Part shown: positions 27,151 through 36,186 of the stretch, piece after piece
Layout: the number at the start of each line of letters is the position of its first letter
How positions within the stretch are numbered: position 1 is the stretch's first letter
NCBI RefSeq assembly: GCF_014648295.1
Contig: NZ_BMQV01000014.1
Coordinates: 1-64,000, forward strand
DNA length: 64,000 nt
Direction: 5' to 3'
Source of the DNA: Shewanella saliphila
Lineage (GTDB): Bacteria > Pseudomonadota > Gammaproteobacteria > Enterobacterales > Shewanellaceae
Program-made: the position numbers and the translations under genes
Notes under the pieces: model-generated
The model's database searches: none
The model's input: the letters and a program-made list of their open reading frames with translations, nothing else
Told to the model about the DNA's origin: nothing

Positions 27151-28692
27151 ATGGCGGATTTAACACACAGCGTTAACCTTAACCCTACGACAGCACAGCT
27201 TGTTGAAATCGCGCTTCTTCGTGGAGAAGGTCAGCTAACCGCCAATGGTGCATTAGTGGCTAAAACGGGCGAAAGAACAGGTCGTTCCCCTAACGACCGT
27301 TTTATTGTAAAAGATTCAACTACCGAGGCAGATGTAGAATGGGGCAACGTAAACCGCCCATTTGATGCAGGTAAATTTGATGCATTATGGGGCCGTGTTG
27401 AAACTTACCTGGCAGACAAAGAACTGTTTATGTCTGAACTCGAAGTTGGCGCCGATGATGAGCATTACATTCCGGTTCGTGTCACCACGGAATATGCATG
27501 GCATCAAATTTTTGCCCGCAACCTGTTTATCATTCCAACCGTGTTTAACCGCAACAACAAAGACACGTGGCAAATTATTAATGCGCCAGGGTTTGTGTGC
27601 GATCCTGAACGCGATGGTACCAACTCTGATGCGGCAGTAATTCTTAACTTCGCTGAACGTAAAGTGCTACTGGCAGGCTTGAAATACGCTGGCGAAATGA
27701 AAAAATCGATGTTCTCAGTGCAAAACTTTTTACTCCCAGCGAAGGGCGTATTACCTATGCATTGCTCAGCAAACGTCGGACACGATGGCGATACAACGTT
27801 ATTTTTTGGCTTATCGGGCACGGGTAAAACAACCCTATCTGCCGATCCTAAGCGTTTGCTCATTGGTGATGATGAACACGGTTGGGCTCCCGGCGGAGTA
27901 TTTAACATTGAAGGCGGTTGCTACGCCAAATGCATCGACTTAAGCCAAAAAAATGAGCCAGTAATTTGGGATGCGATTCGGTTTGGCACCGTATTAGAAA
28001 ACGTGGTGCTTGATGAGCAACGTGTACCGGACTATAACGACACCAGCTTAACTGAAAACAGCCGCGCGGCTTACCCACTTGAGCATATTGCCCAACGCAA
28101 AGAAGAAAACCGCGGTGCCGAACCTCATGCTGTTGTGTTTTTAACTTGCGATGTATCTGGTGTACTACCGCCGGTATCAGTACTGAGTAAAGAACAAGCC
28201 GCTTACCACTTTTTATCAGGCTACACAGCAAAAGTAGGCTCTACTGAAATGGGTTCAACCTCAGCCATTCAGTCGACCTTCTCTACCTGTTTTGGTGCGC
28301 CATTCTTCCCTCGCCCTGCGGGTGTATACGCAGAGCTACTTATGCAGCGTATTGAATCGTTTGGTAGCCAAGTTTACTTGGTTAATACAGGATGGACCGG
28401 CGGCCCACATGGCGTAGGTAAACGTTTTGATATTCCAACCACTCGCGCCATTGTCGACGCCATTGTCAGTGGTGAGCTAAAAGATGTTGAAACAGTTCAT
28501 ATTGAAAAACTTAACCTACACGTACCAGTGGCAGTTTCAGGGGTAGACAGCACATTATTGAACCCTGTTAACACATGGGAAAACGCAGCAGATTATGACA
28601 AGTTTGCTCAGCAACTAGCGCAAGAGTTCAGCGAAAACTTTGCTAAATATCAAGTGTCAGATGCGATTAAACAGGCTGGCCCGAAAGTATAA
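27151..28692 (+). CDS. pckA: Phosphoenolpyruvate carboxykinase (ATP)
   Basis: 513 aa gluconeogenic enzyme converting oxaloacetate and ATP to PEP, CO2 and ADP. Walker [13 protein letters not shown], the Mn-binding GDDEHGW and the substrate region [12 protein letters not shown] are visible. The ATG at 27151 is chosen because GGAG lies 9 nt upstream; an ATG at 27136 would add five residues and overlap that site. Own promoter region of about 200 bp and its own terminator, so monocistronic. Confidence 0.95.
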   Translation: MADLTHSVNLNPTTAQLVEIALLRGEGQLTANGALVAKTGERTGRSPNDRFIVKDSTTEADVEWGNVNRPFDAGKFDALWGRVETYLADKELFMSELEVGADDEHYIPVRVTTEYAWHQIFARNLFIIPTVFNRNNKDTWQIINAPGFVCDPERDGTNSDAAVILNFAERKVLLAGLKYAGEMKKSMFSVQNFLLPAKGVLPMHCSANVGHDGDTTLFFGLSGTGKTTLSADPKRLLIGDDEHGWAPGGVFNIEGGCYAKCIDLSQKNEPVIWDAIRFGTVLENVVLDEQRVPDYNDTSLTENSRAAYPLEHIAQRKEENRGAEPHAVVFLTCDVSGVLPPVSVLSKEQAAYHFLSGYTAKVGSTEMGSTSAIQSTFSTCFGAPFFPRPAGVYAELLMQRIESFGSQVYLVNTGWTGGPHGVGKRFDIPTTRAIVDAIVSGELKDVETVHIEKLNLHVPVAVSGVDSTLLNPVNTWENAADYDKFAQQLAQEFSENFAKYQVSDAIKQAGPKV

Positions 28693-28724
28693 AATGTCAC
28701 TAGGTTAAGCAAATTAGAAACCAC

Positions 28725-28752
28725 AAAAATCCCAACTTTAGTTGGGATTTTT
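28725..28752 (+). terminator. Intrinsic terminator of pckA
   Basis: Stem AAAAATCCCAAC / GTTGGGATTTTT around a TTTA loop, with a long T run, 33 bp after pckA. Confidence 0.93.
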
Positions 28753-28838
28753 TTATTTTTCAGCCTCATATTCCCGCAGAGGTAATGCTATGATGTCATA
28801 TCAATTTACCCCCCCAACATCATTACTTTGAGGTCTTC

Positions 28839-30701
28839 ATGCGTCGTTTTTTGCTTGCTAGTTTATGGGTCAGTCCTTTGTTATTTTGTGTCACAGCCAA
28901 TGCAACGACAGAACAACAAGCACAGCCCACATCGCTCATCAGCATCGCGCCAGCAAATACCTTCACCAACGACAGCATATTGCCGCCGATTCAGCCTTGG
29001 TCAGGTGCCAGTGAAACCTTACTAATGGCGGCAGACCAACCCTGGACAACCCCTTTTGAACAACAAGGGTACCTCAGCAGCCCAAACTATGACGACACCA
29101 TGGCGTGGTTAGATAAATTGGTCGACAGTAGCGATTTATTACACAAAGTTAGCCTAGGGAAAAGCCCTCAAGGACGCGACATTTGGATGATAGTTGCCTC
29201 AAGTGAAGGTGCCGAAACGGCAACGGCATTATCCAACAACGACAAAGCAACGGTACTGGTACAAGCGGGGATCCATTCGGGAGAAATTGACGGAAAAGAT
29301 GCTGGGATGATGTTGCTAAGAGACATTAGCCACGGCAACAAAAGAGCGTTACTTGAAAACGTTAATTTTTTATTTATACCCATATTAAGCGTTGACGCAC
29401 ATGAGCGAAGCAGTCAATACAACCGCGTTAATCAGCGTGGCCCAATTAATATGGGGTGGCGAACCACGGCAAATAACCTCAACTTAAACCGCGATTATGC
29501 CAAAGCCGATGCGTTAGAGATGCAACACCTGATCCGCGCCATCAATATTTGGCAACCCGACCTCTACATTGATGTGCACGTTACTGATGGTATTGACTAC
29601 CAATATGATGTCACCTTTGGTTACAACGTAAAGCAAGGTTACAGCCCAAGCAGCTTTACTTGGTTAGAAACGATTTATCGCCCTGCGATAGAAGCCGCCT
29701 TGACTGAGCAAGGCCATATTCCAGGGCCATTAGTGTTTGCGATAGATAATGCCGACATGGCTAAAGGCGTGTCGTTATGGAACCCTAGCCCACGCTTTTC
29801 CAATGGATATGGTGATGCTCGCCACTTACCAACAATTTTAATCGAAAATCACAGCCTAAAACCTTATAAGCAAAGAGTGCTAGGCACTTATGTAATGCTA
29901 GAACAAACACTGAAAACGGTCGCTCAAAATAGCACCAAATTAAAATCTGCTATTTATGAAGATAAATACCGTAACCCAAGCAAAATAACCTTAACCTGGA
30001 AAAGCGAAACGCTGCCGCAAGGCCGAGACTTTAAAGGAATTGATTATCGAATTGAACCTAGCCCAATTAGCGGGGCAGATGTAGTGCGTTGGACGGGTGA
30101 ACCTAAGCTGTATGCCAATCTTCCTGTTGTGGCCAACACCAAAGCAGATGTGATTGTGTCGCGCCCGGTTGCTTATTACATTCCACCGCAATGGACAAAG
30201 GTCATTGAGCGCTTGTCTTTACATGGTATTCGTATGAGTAAATTGACCAAGCCAACGTCTATTGTTGCCCAGCAGTATCAATTTAGTGACCCTGTATTTT
30301 CAAACGCTGATTATGAAGGTCATCAAACGGTTACCGCTAACACCAGTCGTCATAAAATCACCACTCTATTACCCGCTGGCACAATCCGCATTGCAACAGA
30401 CCAACCTCTGGGCGATTTAGCCATTTTATTACTTGAACCACAAGCTAAAGACTCATTGTTTTATTGGGGGTTTTTCAACACTATTTTTACTCGCACAGAA
30501 TACATTGAAGACTATGCGGTAGAGCCTCTTGCGGCAAAAATGTTAGCCGGAAACCCTGCATTACAAAGTGAATTTGAGCAAGCATTGACTGACCCAACCT
30601 TTGCCAATGACAGCAAGGCCAGATTGAGATGGTTTTATCAGCGTAGTCCTTATTATGATAATCAGTATCTAATGTATCCGGTATTACGCGCGGCAAAGTA
30701 A
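28839..30701 (+). CDS. Exported M14-family zinc carboxypeptidase
   Basis: 620 aa with a signal peptide (about 1-23, ending ANAT). The peptidase M14 domain covers about 70-340. Zinc ligands are H and E of GIHSGEIDGK and a His in LYIDVHVTDG; NRDYAKAD and the Glu in ILIENHSLKPYK complete the active site region. The C-terminal half is a less-conserved domain. Predicted periplasmic or secreted protease for protein catabolism. The adjacent type II secretion operon makes secretion possible but does not prove it. Substrate preference is not readable from sequence. Confidence 0.88.
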   Translation: MRRFLLASLWVSPLLFCVTANATTEQQAQPTSLISIAPANTFTNDSILPPIQPWSGASETLLMAADQPWTTPFEQQGYLSSPNYDDTMAWLDKLVDSSDLLHKVSLGKSPQGRDIWMIVASSEGAETATALSNNDKATVLVQAGIHSGEIDGKDAGMMLLRDISHGNKRALLENVNFLFIPILSVDAHERSSQYNRVNQRGPINMGWRTTANNLNLNRDYAKADALEMQHLIRAINIWQPDLYIDVHVTDGIDYQYDVTFGYNVKQGYSPSSFTWLETIYRPAIEAALTEQGHIPGPLVFAIDNADMAKGVSLWNPSPRFSNGYGDARHLPTILIENHSLKPYKQRVLGTYVMLEQTLKTVAQNSTKLKSAIYEDKYRNPSKITLTWKSETLPQGRDFKGIDYRIEPSPISGADVVRWTGEPKLYANLPVVANTKADVIVSRPVAYYIPPQWTKVIERLSLHGIRMSKLTKPTSIVAQQYQFSDPVFSNADYEGHQTVTANTSRHKITTLLPAGTIRIATDQPLGDLAILLLEPQAKDSLFYWGFFNTIFTRTEYIEDYAVEPLAAKMLAGNPALQSEFEQALTDPTFANDSKARLRWFYQRSPYYDNQYLMYPVLRAAK

Positions 30702-30730
30702 GCTCCAGCGCTTAACAAAACACAACAGAT

Positions 30731-30752
30731 GCCAAGGCTTGTGTCCCTTGGC
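30731..30752. terminator. Weak hairpin between convergent genes
   Basis: GCCAAGG / CCTTGGC inverted repeat with an 8-nt loop, downstream of the M14 peptidase gene and of yhbQ. No U-tract, so terminator function is doubtful. Confidence 0.35.
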
Positions 30753-30791
30753 TTAACATGAGTGTCACTCACGGCATCGAAAATGCGGTGC

Positions 30792-31082
30792 TCAACGCTG
30801 TTGTTTAGCGCTAAATTGGTCTATCAGCTGCAGCTTTTGTAATCGAGACAACTTTTTTACTGCTATCTCACGTTTAAGCGCTGAGCTACGGTCAACAAGC
30901 GTCTCTTGGTACATCAAAGTTAATGGGCCTTTGCCTTTTAAAAACTTAGCCGCTTTGGGTCCACCACTTTGGTGCTCAGCAAAACGCCGAGTAACATCTG
31001 TTGTTACCCCAGTGTATAAATGCGAATTAGCACAGCGAATAATGTATAGATACCATGAAGAAACTGCATCAGTTTGTGACAT
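30792..31082 (-). CDS. yhbQ: GIY-YIG nuclease-fold protein YhbQ
   Basis: 96 aa single GIY-YIG domain: WYLYIIRC and LYTGVTTDVTRRFAEH form the GIY...YIG-like core with the catalytic Tyr and Arg, and LKREIAVKKL follows. UPF0213 family, related to E. coli YhbQ; a nuclease active on DNA or with a repair role has been suggested for the family, but the biological function is uncertain. Divergent from moeA. No obvious ribosome site in front of the ATG at 31082. Confidence 0.87.
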   Translation of the reverse strand: MSQTDAVSSWYLYIIRCANSHLYTGVTTDVTRRFAEHQSGGPKAAKFLKGKGPLTLMYQETLVDRSSALKREIAVKKLSRLQKLQLIDQFSAKQQR

Positions 31083-31140
31083 AAGCGAGAAAAACCTTAA
31101 GTATGATCATAAAACTCTTTTACCATCATGGCATACTAAG

Positions 31141-31154
31141 CGCTATTAATAGCG
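31141..31154. promoter_or_regulatory. 14-bp perfect palindrome upstream of moeA
   Basis: CGCTATTAATAGCG is a perfect palindrome between yhbQ and moeA, about 60 bp before the moeA start. It resembles neither a ModE nor an FNR consensus that I know. It could be an operator or chance. Confidence 0.3.
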
Positions 31155-31214
31155 AACATCATTTTTAACTCAGGCACTAAAAAAGTGCCTAAGGTATTCA
31201 TTAAGGAAGTTCAG

Positions 31215-32468
31215 ATGCCAAACAATCAAGACCCTTGCGCGCAACCTAAGCTAATGCATCCAGATCAAGCCATTGAACAATTATTAGCGCAAGTTGATGC
31301 AACCCAAGATACCGAGTTAGTGACATTAAACAATGCCATCGACCGCGTTTTAGCAGAAGACTTAGCATCAAGTATCGACTTACCTCCGTTTGACAACTCA
31401 GCAATGGACGGTTTCGCATTCCGTTATGTCGATTTAGATCTCTCACAAGATAAAACTACACTCACTCTTATCGGAAGTTCTTTTGCAGGCCATCCTTTTA
31501 AAGGCAAAGTGCAACCTAATAGCTGCATCCGTATTATGACCGGCGCTCCTGTTCCTGCTGGGTATGACACGGTACAAATGCAAGAAGAGACTCAAGCAGA
31601 CGGCGACAGTATCACGATTGTACATCCCAAAAAACTCGGCGCCAATGTGCGTGGTCGTGGTGAAGAATTATTGGCAGGCACCAAAGTATTACATCGTGGT
31701 GTCACCATTCGTGCTGCAGAAATGGGGGTATTAGCCACCATCGGGATTAACCAAGTACGTGTTACCCGTAAATTAAAAGTGGCATTTTTCTCAACTGGTG
31801 ATGAGTTACGCCCTGTTGGTAGTGAGCTGTCACCAGGACAAATTTACGATTCAAACCGTTATTCAATTCAAGGTTTATTGAGCAAAAGTCACATTGAATG
31901 GATTGATTTAGGCGTTATTACCGATGATAAAGAAGCCATACGCGGCGCCTTTAAAGAAGCCGCCAGTAAAGCGGATATGGTACTGACATCTGGCGGTGTA
32001 TCTGTAGGCGATGCTGACTATACTAAACAAATATTATCTGAAGAAGGCCAAATCACCTTTTGGAAACTCGCCATCAAACCAGGTAAGCCCTTTGCTTTTG
32101 GTAAAATAGATAATGCAATTTTTTGTGGTTTACCGGGCAACCCTGTGTCTTCAATGGTGACGTTTTATAAATTAGTGTTACCCATTTTAAACAAAATGCA
32201 GGGCATTACGCCTAAGGCACCGTTATTGTGCCAGGCGACACTGCAAACCGACACCCGTAAACATCCTGGTCGAGTAGAATATCAACGTGGCATTTTAAGC
32301 CGTAATGCCTCTGGTGAGCTCGAAGTGTCCATAACCGGAGGCCAAGGTTCAGGCATGTTAACCTCGATGAGCTTAGCTAATTGCTTTGTGATTTTAGAGC
32401 AATTCCAAGGCGACTTAGCCAAAGGTAATACAGTCACCGTAGAACCTTTTAACAGCGTGCTGTGCTAG
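31215..32468 (+). CDS. moeA: Molybdopterin molybdenumtransferase MoeA
   Basis: 417 aa. Inserts molybdate into adenylylated molybdopterin in the last step of Mo cofactor synthesis. Hallmarks: PPFDNSAMDGFA, RIMTGAPVPAGYD, FSTGDELRPVG, TSGGVSVGDADYTK and GLPGNPVSSMVTF. The start at ATG 31215 follows AAGGAAG; a GTG at 31185 is less likely. Forms an operon with moeB 7 bp downstream, as in E. coli. Confidence 0.95.
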   Translation: MPNNQDPCAQPKLMHPDQAIEQLLAQVDATQDTELVTLNNAIDRVLAEDLASSIDLPPFDNSAMDGFAFRYVDLDLSQDKTTLTLIGSSFAGHPFKGKVQPNSCIRIMTGAPVPAGYDTVQMQEETQADGDSITIVHPKKLGANVRGRGEELLAGTKVLHRGVTIRAAEMGVLATIGINQVRVTRKLKVAFFSTGDELRPVGSELSPGQIYDSNRYSIQGLLSKSHIEWIDLGVITDDKEAIRGAFKEAASKADMVLTSGGVSVGDADYTKQILSEEGQITFWKLAIKPGKPFAFGKIDNAIFCGLPGNPVSSMVTFYKLVLPILNKMQGITPKAPLLCQATLQTDTRKHPGRVEYQRGILSRNASGELEVSITGGQGSGMLTSMSLANCFVILEQFQGDLAKGNTVTVEPFNSVLC

Positions 32469-32475
32469 GAGAATT

Positions 32476-33258
32476 ATGCAGTCTGAAGACCAAGAAATAT
32501 TAACCGACAATGAAATGCTGCGCTATAGCCGTCAAATCTCCATTAAAGCCATGGATATCGACGGTCAAGAAAAGCTCAAATTAGCAAAAGTACTCATTAT
32601 TGGTGCTGGCGGTTTGGGCTGCGCAGCAAGCCAATACCTAGCTGTTGCCGGTGTTGGCGAAATGACGATAGTCGACTTTGATCGTGTTGAACTGTCTAAC
32701 CTGCAACGTCAAGTACTGCACTTTGATGCTAATGTCGGCCAGGCCAAGGTAGATTCAGCCAAACAAACATTGGCTCAACTTAATCCGTTAATTATCATCA
32801 ACGCTATCAATAAATTGCTAGATGACGATGAAATTAATCAGCTCGTTAGCCAGCACAGTTTAGTGCTTGACTGCACAGACAATGTATTAGTGCGTGAGCA
32901 GCTAAATAGAAGTTGTTTTGACCACAAAGTGCCATTGGTGTCTGCGGCAGCAATTCGGATGGAAGGCACAGTCACAGTATTTGATTATCAAGATGATAGC
33001 CCTTGTTATCAATGCTTTAGCGCGCTATTTGGCGAGCAGCAATTAACCTGTGTAGAATCGGGTATTTTAGCACCGGTTGTCGGAATGATTGGCTGTATTC
33101 AAGCCACCGAAGCCATTAAGGTTATCAGCGGATTAGGACAACCATTGGCAGGAAAACTGTTAATGGTTGATGCCATGACAATGGAATTTAGATCGTTAAA
33201 ACTGCCTAAGCAGCCACATTGTAAAATATGCGGTAATCCCCTGCCAAAGAGCGAGTAA
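32476..33258 (+). CDS. moeB: Molybdopterin-synthase adenylyltransferase MoeB
   Basis: 260 aa E1-like enzyme that adenylates the C-terminal glycine of MoaD so it can be thiolated. GAGGLGCAASQYLA is the nucleotide-binding loop, SNLQRQVLH and DNVLVREQLN are family motifs. Zinc cysteines are in CYQCF and CKICGNP, and an active-site-like Cys is in TCVESGILAPVVG. AGGAG precedes the ATG. Second gene of moeAB. Confidence 0.95.
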   Translation: MQSEDQEILTDNEMLRYSRQISIKAMDIDGQEKLKLAKVLIIGAGGLGCAASQYLAVAGVGEMTIVDFDRVELSNLQRQVLHFDANVGQAKVDSAKQTLAQLNPLIIINAINKLLDDDEINQLVSQHSLVLDCTDNVLVREQLNRSCFDHKVPLVSAAAIRMEGTVTVFDYQDDSPCYQCFSALFGEQQLTCVESGILAPVVGMIGCIQATEAIKVISGLGQPLAGKLLMVDAMTMEFRSLKLPKQPHCKICGNPLPKSE

Positions 33259-33306
33259 GATCTACTGCAGTGAGAGGGCGAGAAGCGCTAGCTAGATATC
33301 GTCCCT

Positions 33307-33477
33307 CTACTGCTCTGTAGAGCATTGATTAACGTCGCCGTTGAGCAATGCTTGTTGTGCTAACCTTTCACGTTCAGCTTTTGATACATAAGCGGGCTTA
33401 TTAGTGCTATGCAGTTTAGCATTGGCTTTTTTGGCTTTTGCCTTAAGCGTTTGATTGATTTTCTTTTTACGGTTCAT
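33307..33477 (-). CDS. DUF2986 small basic protein
   Basis: 56 aa small gene on the minus strand: start MNRKKKINQTLKAKAKKANA, end NGDVNQCSTEQ. The Lys-rich N-terminus MNRKKKINQTLK is the signature of DUF2986 proteins of Shewanella and Vibrio. No function is known. The positive N-terminal half suggests nucleic-acid or ribosome contact, but that is only a guess. Convergent with moeB. Confidence 0.8.
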   Translation of the reverse strand: MNRKKKINQTLKAKAKKANAKLHSTNKPAYVSKAERERLAQQALLNGDVNQCSTEQ

Positions 33478-33595
33478 ATTGGCCACATCATCGACTCGAT
33501 AAGTTGCTCATTATAACGTTTAAGCCGCATAACCTCTATTGAGATCGAGTGATTGCAATTAACCAACTTACAGAACCATTATTAGTTTGAAATGG

Positions 33596-33769
33596 TTATA
33601 GATCTTCTTGTAGCACAACCCAAAGAGCGTGGATTAAACCCGGAATAAAAAAGAAAAAGCACAATAACACATTGATCAATAGATCTTTACCTAAGCCTTT
33701 TTTCAAAAAAACGGCTAAAGGTGGAAGCAAGATTGCGATAATTACCAGTAATAACTTATTTGTATCCAT
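33596..33769 (-). CDS. YqaE/Pmp3-family small membrane protein
   Basis: 57 aa with two hydrophobic segments (LLLVIIAILLPPLAVFL and LLINVLLCFFFFIPGLIHALWVV) and the family pattern LLPPLAVFLKKG and NVLLCFF.FIPGLIHALW. AAGGAT lies 4 nt from the ATG. Pmp3/YqaE proteins are stress-linked inner-membrane proteins in bacteria and ion-homeostasis factors in yeast. Between the DUF2986 gene and a diguanylate cyclase, transcribed divergently from the latter. Confidence 0.88.
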   Translation of the reverse strand: MDTNKLLLVIIAILLPPLAVFLKKGLGKDLLINVLLCFFFFIPGLIHALWVVLQEDL

Positions 33770-33946
33770 TTATCATCCTTAATTGTTTGCTTAATTCAGT
33801 GATTGCAATTATAAAAACAGTAACTGACATCATTTGTTTATGATGTGAATTTACCCTAACATTTTGCTACCCAGTTCACAAAATTTCTATGGACCAGAAA
33901 CTGTAGCATTCTATTCACGGTACGTTGTTAAATACTAATAGGTCAT

Positions 33947-35110
33947 ATGGAAGATAACCAAAGTATTATTTTTGTTCAATTTTTTTTCTTAATTGGCACT
34001 AGCTGTACAATTGCATGGGCCCTGTATGCTGGCGTATTTCGTATTGCCCCTAAAGCCAGTTGGCGCTTTGCTTTTGCCAATTTACTGACCGTAATAGGCA
34101 TTTTACTCTATACCCAACGCACCACAGAAGTTAACTATTTGTATTGGTTCGTGGCCGATATGACTATTTTGCTGGGATTTGCTTTCGCGCGATGGGGTTG
34201 CCAATACTTGTTTAAGCAGCCCGTGTCTTATCTCTTCGACCTGGTTGCTCTAGCCATTTGCGGCTTATTAATGTTAATGGTACCCCCTTCACTTGGTTAC
34301 GCTGTCTATTTAGTGATTTTAATGAGCGTCACTGCTGCTGTGTTACTCTCTTTAATGGGGCTTGATAATGTCAGAGCAGCCAGAAAACATCTCTCTATCT
34401 ACTATGCCACACTGATAAACGCACCGTTTTTTTTGATGGCATCGTTATTTTTAATTCGCGCTCTTGCCCTGTTTATCTACCCTGAAAAGTTAGCTAATTT
34501 ATCTGCCGCAGATAAATTAAACTCCCCTTTGGTGATGTGGAGTTACATCATTTTATTACTGATAAGTAACCTTGTATTGTATGGCAATGCATTAACGCGC
34601 TTAGTCTTCAAAGTGGCCAGTTTAGCCAATAAAGACCAACTGACAGGACTATGGAATCGCCATGCATTACTGAAAAAATTAGAAGAAGTTGACGCCCTAT
34701 GGCAGCGTAACGGCTTAGCTTATAGCATCCTCGTGCTCGACCTAGACCACTTTAAACAAATTAATGATACCTATGGTCATCTTGCAGGCGACCTTATCAT
34801 CAAAAACACGGCAAAAGTGTTGCAGCAATCGTTACGCAAAATTGACTTTATTTGTCGTTATGGCGGTGAAGAGTTTTTAATTATTTTGCCGTTAACTGCA
34901 GATAATGATGCTCTTGTCGTAGCACAAAAAATTCAAACTAAAATTAATAACAGCTCTATTTTGTGGCAAAAAAATACCGTCTCGGTGTCATTAAGTATCG
35001 GTTATGTCACCAGTAAACCGCATCTCAGTGTAGAGCAGTTATTACAATTAGCTGATGACGCTATGTATATCGCCAAAAACAATGGCCGTAATACTATTAG
35101 GACCTGTTGA
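33947..35110 (+). CDS. Membrane diguanylate cyclase (GGDEF), C-terminus set by an inserted element
   Basis: 387 aa. Residues 1 to about 215 contain six to seven hydrophobic segments without a recognised sensory domain. The rest is a GGDEF domain (DQLTGLWNRH, active site RYGGEEF) with an intact inhibitory I-site RKID five residues upstream. Makes c-di-GMP, so likely controls motility or biofilm. The last codons (AGG ACC TGT TGA) fall within the terminal repeat of a MITE-like element, so the final Arg-Thr-Cys and the stop are supplied by it; the ancestral C-terminus was probably different. Activity is probably retained, because the core ends before the insertion. Confidence 0.9.
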   Translation: MEDNQSIIFVQFFFLIGTSCTIAWALYAGVFRIAPKASWRFAFANLLTVIGILLYTQRTTEVNYLYWFVADMTILLGFAFARWGCQYLFKQPVSYLFDLVALAICGLLMLMVPPSLGYAVYLVILMSVTAAVLLSLMGLDNVRAARKHLSIYYATLINAPFFLMASLFLIRALALFIYPEKLANLSAADKLNSPLVMWSYIILLLISNLVLYGNALTRLVFKVASLANKDQLTGLWNRHALLKKLEEVDALWQRNGLAYSILVLDLDHFKQINDTYGHLAGDLIIKNTAKVLQQSLRKIDFICRYGGEEFLIILPLTADNDALVVAQKIQTKINNSSILWQKNTVSVSLSIGYVTSKPHLSVEQLLQLADDAMYIAKNNGRNTIRTC

Positions 35111-35390
35111 TCTTTCAAGGTTATTTTTGCAGCGAATTGTTGGCCATTATTCACATTTACAACTGCGCGGCAGAGACTTCGAGGTGTAGTTATTCTACAT
35201 AAAAAGTCGATAACGCAGTAAAAATGGCCAACAAACGCTGCCCGAAGGGTTCGGCTAAAAACGTTTTACTCTTTGTTGAATGAATCTTTGCGAATAAAGG
35301 GTTGCTTAGATGACTAGGCATCAATCCATTCGCCTCGATTAAAACGTTTTTAACTCGAACAAAATTTAACCAGCAAAGAACAACAGGCCC
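35100..35390. mobile_element. MITE-like element with terminal inverted repeats
   Basis: About 291 bp with no credible ORF. Left end GGACCTGTTGATCTTT (35100-35115) and right end, read on the minus strand, GGGCCTGTTGTTCTTT match at 14 of 16 positions. Both ends abut TA (35098-35099 and 35391-35392), consistent with TA target duplication of the IS630/Tc1 type. A large internal imperfect inverted repeat (35131-35243, arms sharing TTGTTGGCCATT) would fold into a stem-loop. No transposase. The family could not be named without a database. It explains the gap between the cyclase and the pseudouridine synthase; after it, 35393-35466 holds nothing I can name. Confidence 0.72.
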
Positions 35391-35466
35391 TAACACCAAA
35401 CAATATGCATCGTCAGACAACGTCGAGCTAAGTCAGTAATATTATGATAATGCATAACGCCGTGAG

Positions 35467-36144
35467 TTAGCGTTTGCTCGGCCAGGGCAATCGCTCAGGT
35501 TGATCCCATTGCTCGTTAACTAGTTGAACAAACGACTCATCAACAAACTGATCCCCGTGAAGTGGTAATTGTTCAAACGCATATTGCTGGCCTAAATAGT
35601 TAAAATGCACACAATACGCATGCAAGTAGCAGCGATCACTGTCATCTTTACCGTAAAGCGTATCGCCTAAAATAGGCACGCCAATGCTCGCCAGCGCAAC
35701 ACGTAGTTGATGGGTTTTACCACTTAAAGGTTTGAGTAAATAGCCACGTTTACCTTCACTGAGACTGGCACAAAAAAACTGCGTCATAGCTGGGTTGTCT
35801 GTAGTGCGAAGCAATTTGTACATACTTCGGCGAGATTTCGCCATATCACCGACTATCCAACCTTGTTTCTTTTTAGGCTTACCTAATGCGATGGCTAAGT
35901 AGTATTTTTGCACCTGATGAGCGGTAAACATTTGGGTAAAAACATTGGCCGCTTGTGGGGTTCTGGCCACAATAAGCAAGCCTGAGGTGGGAGTGTCTAG
36001 TCGATGGACCGGATACAATTTATACCCTAAATCCGCTTCGGCTTGAGCGATAACCCCTGCGGTGCCATCTTGGCTATGAAAATGCACATTAGGGTCTTTA
36101 TTTATCACAATAAAGTCATCTTGCTCGCTCAGCAGTTGATACAT
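35467..36144 (-). CDS. RluA-family pseudouridine synthase
   Basis: 225 aa from ATG 36144. The catalytic motif HRLDTPTSGLLI contains the essential Asp, and KTHQLRVALASIGVPILGDTLYG is the second conserved block. Small RluA-like proteins of this length modify rRNA or tRNA uridines; the target cannot be assigned. A TTG at 36174 would add ten residues but has no ribosome site. Ends 77 bp right of the MITE-like element and starts 42 bp after the histidine kinase stop, same strand, so it may be the last gene of the two-component operon. Confidence 0.85.
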   Translation of the reverse strand: MYQLLSEQDDFIVINKDPNVHFHSQDGTAGVIAQAEADLGYKLYPVHRLDTPTSGLLIVARTPQAANVFTQMFTAHQVQKYYLAIALGKPKKKQGWIVGDMAKSRRSMYKLLRTTDNPAMTQFFCASLSEGKRGYLLKPLSGKTHQLRVALASIGVPILGDTLYGKDDSDRCYLHAYCVHFNYLGQQYAFEQLPLHGDQFVDESFVQLVNEQWDQPERLPWPSKR

Positions 36145-36186
36145 GGATGGATCCAACTCAATCAAAGCCAACAACTGAGTCGCTGA

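Noticed and set aside
35190-35420. 76-aa open frame on the minus strand
   Set aside because: It lies within and across the end of the MITE-like element and has no family-like sequence.
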